Shown here one piece after another: positions 61,151-64,000 of a stretch of DNA of 64,000 nucleotides. The DNA is from Ricinus communis (taxonomy: Eukaryota; Streptophyta; Magnoliopsida; Malpighiales; Euphorbiaceae), in contig NC_063260.1 of assembly GCF_019578655.1 (NCBI RefSeq), positions 5,024,501-5,088,500 on the forward strand, given 5' to 3'. Position 1 is the stretch's first letter, and the number at the start of each line of letters is the position of its first letter. Position numbers and translations under genes: made by a program. The notes beneath the pieces are model-generated. The model had not been told where the DNA came from, searched no databases, and worked only from the letters and a program-made list of their open reading frames with translations.

Positions 61151-61639
61151 ATTCAGCATTGACTAGCAGCTTCTAGCATATAACATCTACAATAGCCAGA
61201 GATTGATTGTGTCTAATCCGCCAAATGACCAATAATGACCTTTAGCATGAACTTATTCAACTTAACCTGATTGCCTTTTATTTTTGCTCAAGTATATTGT
61301 TAGAATATGAACTTGAGGCTGTAGTCAGGCAGTTGTATTATTTTATTTCTTCGACTTCCATATTTTATCAAAACAATCCAAAGTTACTACTTTATGTTAA
61401 TCTATTAAGTTCATTTTGAAATTAATACTCACATATTTAATACACACCCACATTTACAAAAATATTCATATAACCAATAAATTGAATTTTCAAGTGCAAC
61501 TAAATTTCTTACTTTTATGCCAAAGACAATACGTATTGACTATAGGTTGACTGCCTACTCATAATAGAACTCATGAAAATATTATTAAACTAAAAAAGGA
61601 CCCTTTAACCAACAACATTGTCTTATAATTCTCAACAGA

Positions 61640-62110
61640 TTATCACCATTTTCTCCTTCTATAGTGTAAATTATTTCTGTCCATTTCCATCAGAGCCTTT
61701 CCTTTCTTAGCATCGTATAGCTTCAATATTAAACCTTCATTCTCATCCTTGTAAACATTAAGCTTCTGCTCCATAACTTCAATCTTTGCATCTTTGAGCT
61801 TCAATATTTTTTTTAGACAAATTTTCTTTACCACTATCTCAATTAATAATTCCTTAATTCTCGTAGTCTAATTGTCTTCGATCCATTCAAAGCATTGACA
61901 ATCTTACAAAAATAGAAAAACAAACAATATTATCTTAACTTATAATTTCAATATGTGTAAAATCATCATGCATATCACATGTTGCCTCAATCGACTGCGA
62001 AAGGACCGTTGATCTAGGTTTTCTGAAGTATAAGATGTTAGCAACTAAATGCTACCATATTTGCAAGTGGACCTTAGCAACAAAGCAACTGAATCAAAGC
62101 TGGTACAGTC
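61640..62110 (-). pseudogene. GRF-type zinc-finger gene remnant with coiled-coil tail
   Basis: On the minus strand, TCKYGSI*LLTSYTSENLDQ followed by RSF (about 62075-61990) fits the start of the plant GRF zinc finger (C.CG..A.L.TS.T..NPGRRF). After an intron-like gap, CQCFEWIEDN (about 61895-61865) fits its end (C.FF.W.D). A coiled-coil helix follows (LKDAKIEVMEQKLNVYKDEN; open frame 61834-61643). Ligand positions are partly lost and there are two stops, so it is probably a pseudogene. Such GRF genes are abundant in plant genomes. Whether the MULE captured it or normally carries it is unknown. Confidence 0.5.
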
Positions 62111-62636
62111 ACCTCCTCTTGAAATCTACATTCAGAAAAAACAAAGACCTCTTTCAAATTAGAAGCTCAAATTGGAGAAAAAGTAAAGAAATCCTAAATT
62201 AGAATCTTAAAATTGGGGAAGATAGTGAGTGTTAGAATATAAGCTCAAATGTGTAGATAAGATGGTAAGAGTTTTTTTTAACTTAACTAAGGTCTCCAGT
62301 TTGAACCTTGGGTATACTACTGTATTAAAACTCTTAAGGTAGTGCTTTACCACCCGTAAGAGTCCTACTTGACACGATTTAGATTTATTCTAGATACATG
62401 TACACCAAAAAAATATAAGCTTGAAATGGTTAATTTTATTGGATGAGTCAACATCAGATGTTGACTCAATTCTTTTTTCTTAATAAAAGAATTTCAACAG
62501 TCAGCATAAACTGCTACTTCTGGTGGTCGAATAGTATTTTAGAAAAAACCAAAAAGGATATTTTTTGTGTTAAAGTTGATAGTACTAGTTAAGTTTATTA
62601 AAATGTGTAAAGTTGGGTGATTTTTAGTTAATTAGG

Positions 62637-63227
62637 GCTTCTTTCTATTTAAATGAGAGCCAAGGTCTCTCTTGTGATAAGTGGAGGAAACATTGTCTTA
62701 TACAAAACTTTGTACTATTAAAGAGCACAGTTTACAAGCAAGAGAAGGACTTGGTGCTTCTAATAAAATTGAATTGAAATAATATTTTTCATACAATTGA
62801 ATCATCAAAATCAGGTTGTCGTTTCTGTGCTTAAATCCAATTAAATTCATTTTTGTGTTCAAGCTTTTTGTATGTGATCCTTGCTAGTTTAGATTGATTT
62901 CCTTAATAACATTAAATACCTTTCATTTGAGTGTAATTTCTTAGCTCAGGTCTTGAAAACTGTAAAAGATGCAGGAGGTATTACAAGACAACCTCCGATT
63001 GGAAAGGGAACCTCTATGACAGAATAAGCAGAAGCATTCTCTGCGAGTCTTATCACCTCTAGACTTAGAGAAATAGAGTAAATTCACAAAATGAAAATCT
63101 TGATGTGAATAATTATCATTAGACGAATTAGAAACATTGTCTAACCGAAGTTATGTGAAGAGATAAATACTCATATTGCTAGGAATGAGACATCTAGATT
63201 TGCTATGCTAATCTAAGATAAGCACTA
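62637..63227. other. Unassigned stretch between MULE and copia end
   Basis: 62945-63060 reads in one frame as AQVLKTVKDAGGITRQPP, then AEAFSASLITSRLREIE with one stop, suggestive of an old coding fragment. The family is not recognised. Confidence 0.3.
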
Positions 63228-63492
63228 TGTTGGAGAGAAGAAGGAGATGAAAAAAACTTCTCTTTTTTTTTTTAATCAAAACATAAAACTTACATCATAT
63301 TTATGCTAACATTAAGACCTAACGCATAAGATAAAGACTCTTCATGAACCCAACTCTCGGCTTTCTAAATACATAGCCATTAAGTAATTATTTCATGAAC
63401 CTTGACATAAAACTTTTCATATAACAAATAACTTTTAACATTCTAGTAGTAAATACTTCAAAGATTAATTAATTTAAGTTTAAATTCCAATA
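63228..63492 (-). repeat. 3' LTR of a second copia element
   Basis: The plus strand begins TGTTGGAGAGAAG and ends AATTCCAATA; TGTTGGA...TCCAATA are the usual inverted LTR ends (final CA changed to TA). A purine tract AAAGAGGAG on the minus strand (63493-63501) sits exactly before it. Length is 265 bp. The partner LTR lies off-window. Confidence 0.7.
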
Positions 63493-63505
63493 CTCCTCTT
63501 TAAAC

Positions 63506-64000
63506 TTAAGTCTTAGTTATTCCAAGCCTTGCTTTTAATTTTATAAAATTTTCAAACTTTAAAGACTTGGTGAATATATCAACAACTTGATCTTGGGACT
63601 TCACATACTTCAGTTCTACTTCCTTCTTATTAATGCTTTCTAAATGGTACCTTATGTTTATGTGCTTGCTCCTATCATGAAAAGTAGGATTCTTCCCTAA
63701 TACTATGGCTGACTTGTTATCAATAAAAATTTCAGTTGCTTCTTTTTTTCGAAAAATCAAATCCAACAACTTCCTTAACCATATAGCATAACAAACACAC
63801 ACAGCAGCTGTAGCATATTTTGTATTACACGTTGAAAGAGTTATGATGGATTGTTTTTTCGAACTCCATGTAAACACAACATCTCCAATATAAAACACAA
63901 AACATGTAATACTCTTTTGATCATTAACATATCCTCCCCAATCACTATCACCATAACCAACCAAACTGAAATTTCCAGAAGCTGTGTAAAGTAGTCTATA
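63506..64000 (-). CDS. Copia RNase H domain, partial (5' part beyond right edge)
   Basis: Open from the window edge to the stop at 63506. It shows RLLYTASGNFSLVGYGDSDW, the tether and first catalytic Asp of copia RNase H, then KQSIITLSTCNTKYATA, IFIDNKSAIVLGKNPTFHD and RSKHINIRYH, and the terminal VDIFTKSLKFENF motif. The position usually filled by Glu in STxEAEY is not Glu (STCNTKY), so activity is doubtful although the frame is intact here. It is the C-terminal end of pol, followed by the polypurine tract and LTR. Confidence 0.85.
   Translation of the reverse strand, partial: YRLLYTASGNFSLVGYGDSDWGGYVNDQKSITCFVFYIGDVVFTWSSKKQSIITLSTCNTKYATAAVCVCYAIWLRKLLDLIFRKKEATEIFIDNKSAIVLGKNPTFHDRSKHINIRYHLESINKKEVELKYVKSQDQVVDIFTKSLKFENFIKLKARLGITKT

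Larger units (their letters stand above)
58683..62636. mobile_element. MULE with ~200-bp TIRs, carrying transposase and GRF zinc-finger remnants
   Basis: Inverted ends at 58683-58881 and about 62438-62636 share CCTAATTA, ATCACCAAACTTT/ATCACCCAACTTT, TTTTCTAAAATACTAT, GACCACCAGAAGT and GACTCATCCAATAAA. Inside are a plus-strand MuDR-type N-terminal remnant and, on the minus strand, a GRF-type zinc-finger sequence. No convincing 9-bp duplication was found, so one end may be off by a few bases or eroded. Length is about 3.95 kb. Confidence 0.75.

Noticed and set aside
1..64000. CRISPR arrays, tRNA or rRNA genes, bacterial operons
   Set aside because: No regularly spaced repeats, no tRNA-like B-box/cloverleaf and no rRNA motifs seen; gene structure is clearly plant nuclear.

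Overview
This window looks like nuclear DNA of a eudicot plant. It is about 70% A+T by eye, has plant gene families with short exons and GT-AG introns, and is packed with plant transposon debris. The species cannot be fixed from sequence alone; a rosid such as a Euphorbiaceae member is a guess. Nothing suggests bacteria, a plasmid or a virus, and there is no CRISPR array and no tRNA or rRNA gene.

Four intact host genes stand out. (1) An intronless RRP1/Nop52-type ribosome-biogenesis gene on the minus strand (18752-20428), with a telo-box and an E2F-like site just upstream. (2) A short FAR1-related DNA-binding gene on the plus strand (coding exons 29431-29955 and 33904-34098), whose ~3.9 kb intron carries a small fragment of mitochondrial rps7. 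(3) A four-exon universal stress protein gene on the plus strand (38167-39077). (4) A seven-exon glutamate decarboxylase gene on the minus strand (53053-56356, 496 aa) with a calmodulin-binding tail and one GC-AG intron. A degraded N-terminal piece of a bHLH-MYC transcription factor lies at 16911-17098. The first ~340 bases look like the promoter/5' end of a minus-strand gene beyond the left edge.

The rest is mostly mobile DNA. 0.4-3.7 kb: an AT-rich unit repeated three times, with nested MITEs. 3.7-11.4 kb: a broken Tat-type Ty3/gypsy region in the order pol - LTR - inverted LTR half - LTR - primer site - gag. 11.9-15.5 kb: a Mutator-like element (MULE) with ~300 bp terminal inverted repeats (TIRs), a 9-bp target duplication and a deleted catalytic domain. 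23.6-28.0 kb: a degraded minus-strand MULE and a 5'-truncated LINE. 34.9-37.0 kb: MITEs, one nested inside another. 40.4-41.8 kb: a non-autonomous hAT element with an 8-bp duplication. 42.2-48.3 kb: a Ty1/copia element with both LTRs, a primer site, a polypurine tract and a 1.5 kb foreign insert in gag. 49.0-50.1 kb: a second truncated LINE. 56.9-57.4 kb: a mariner-like MITE. 58.7-62.6 kb: another TIR-bounded MULE that also carries a GRF-type zinc-finger pseudogene on the opposite strand. 63.2-64.0 kb: the 3' end of a second copia element running off the right edge.

The host genes are unrelated in function (rRNA processing, light-signalling-type DNA binding, stress response, GABA synthesis) and do not form a cluster. 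I do not see a new multi-gene system. The noteworthy points are the nested and rearranged mobile elements, the MULE with a GRF zinc-finger sequence, the organelle fragment in an intron, the GC donor in the decarboxylase gene, and a possible PP1-docking motif in the RRP1 protein.
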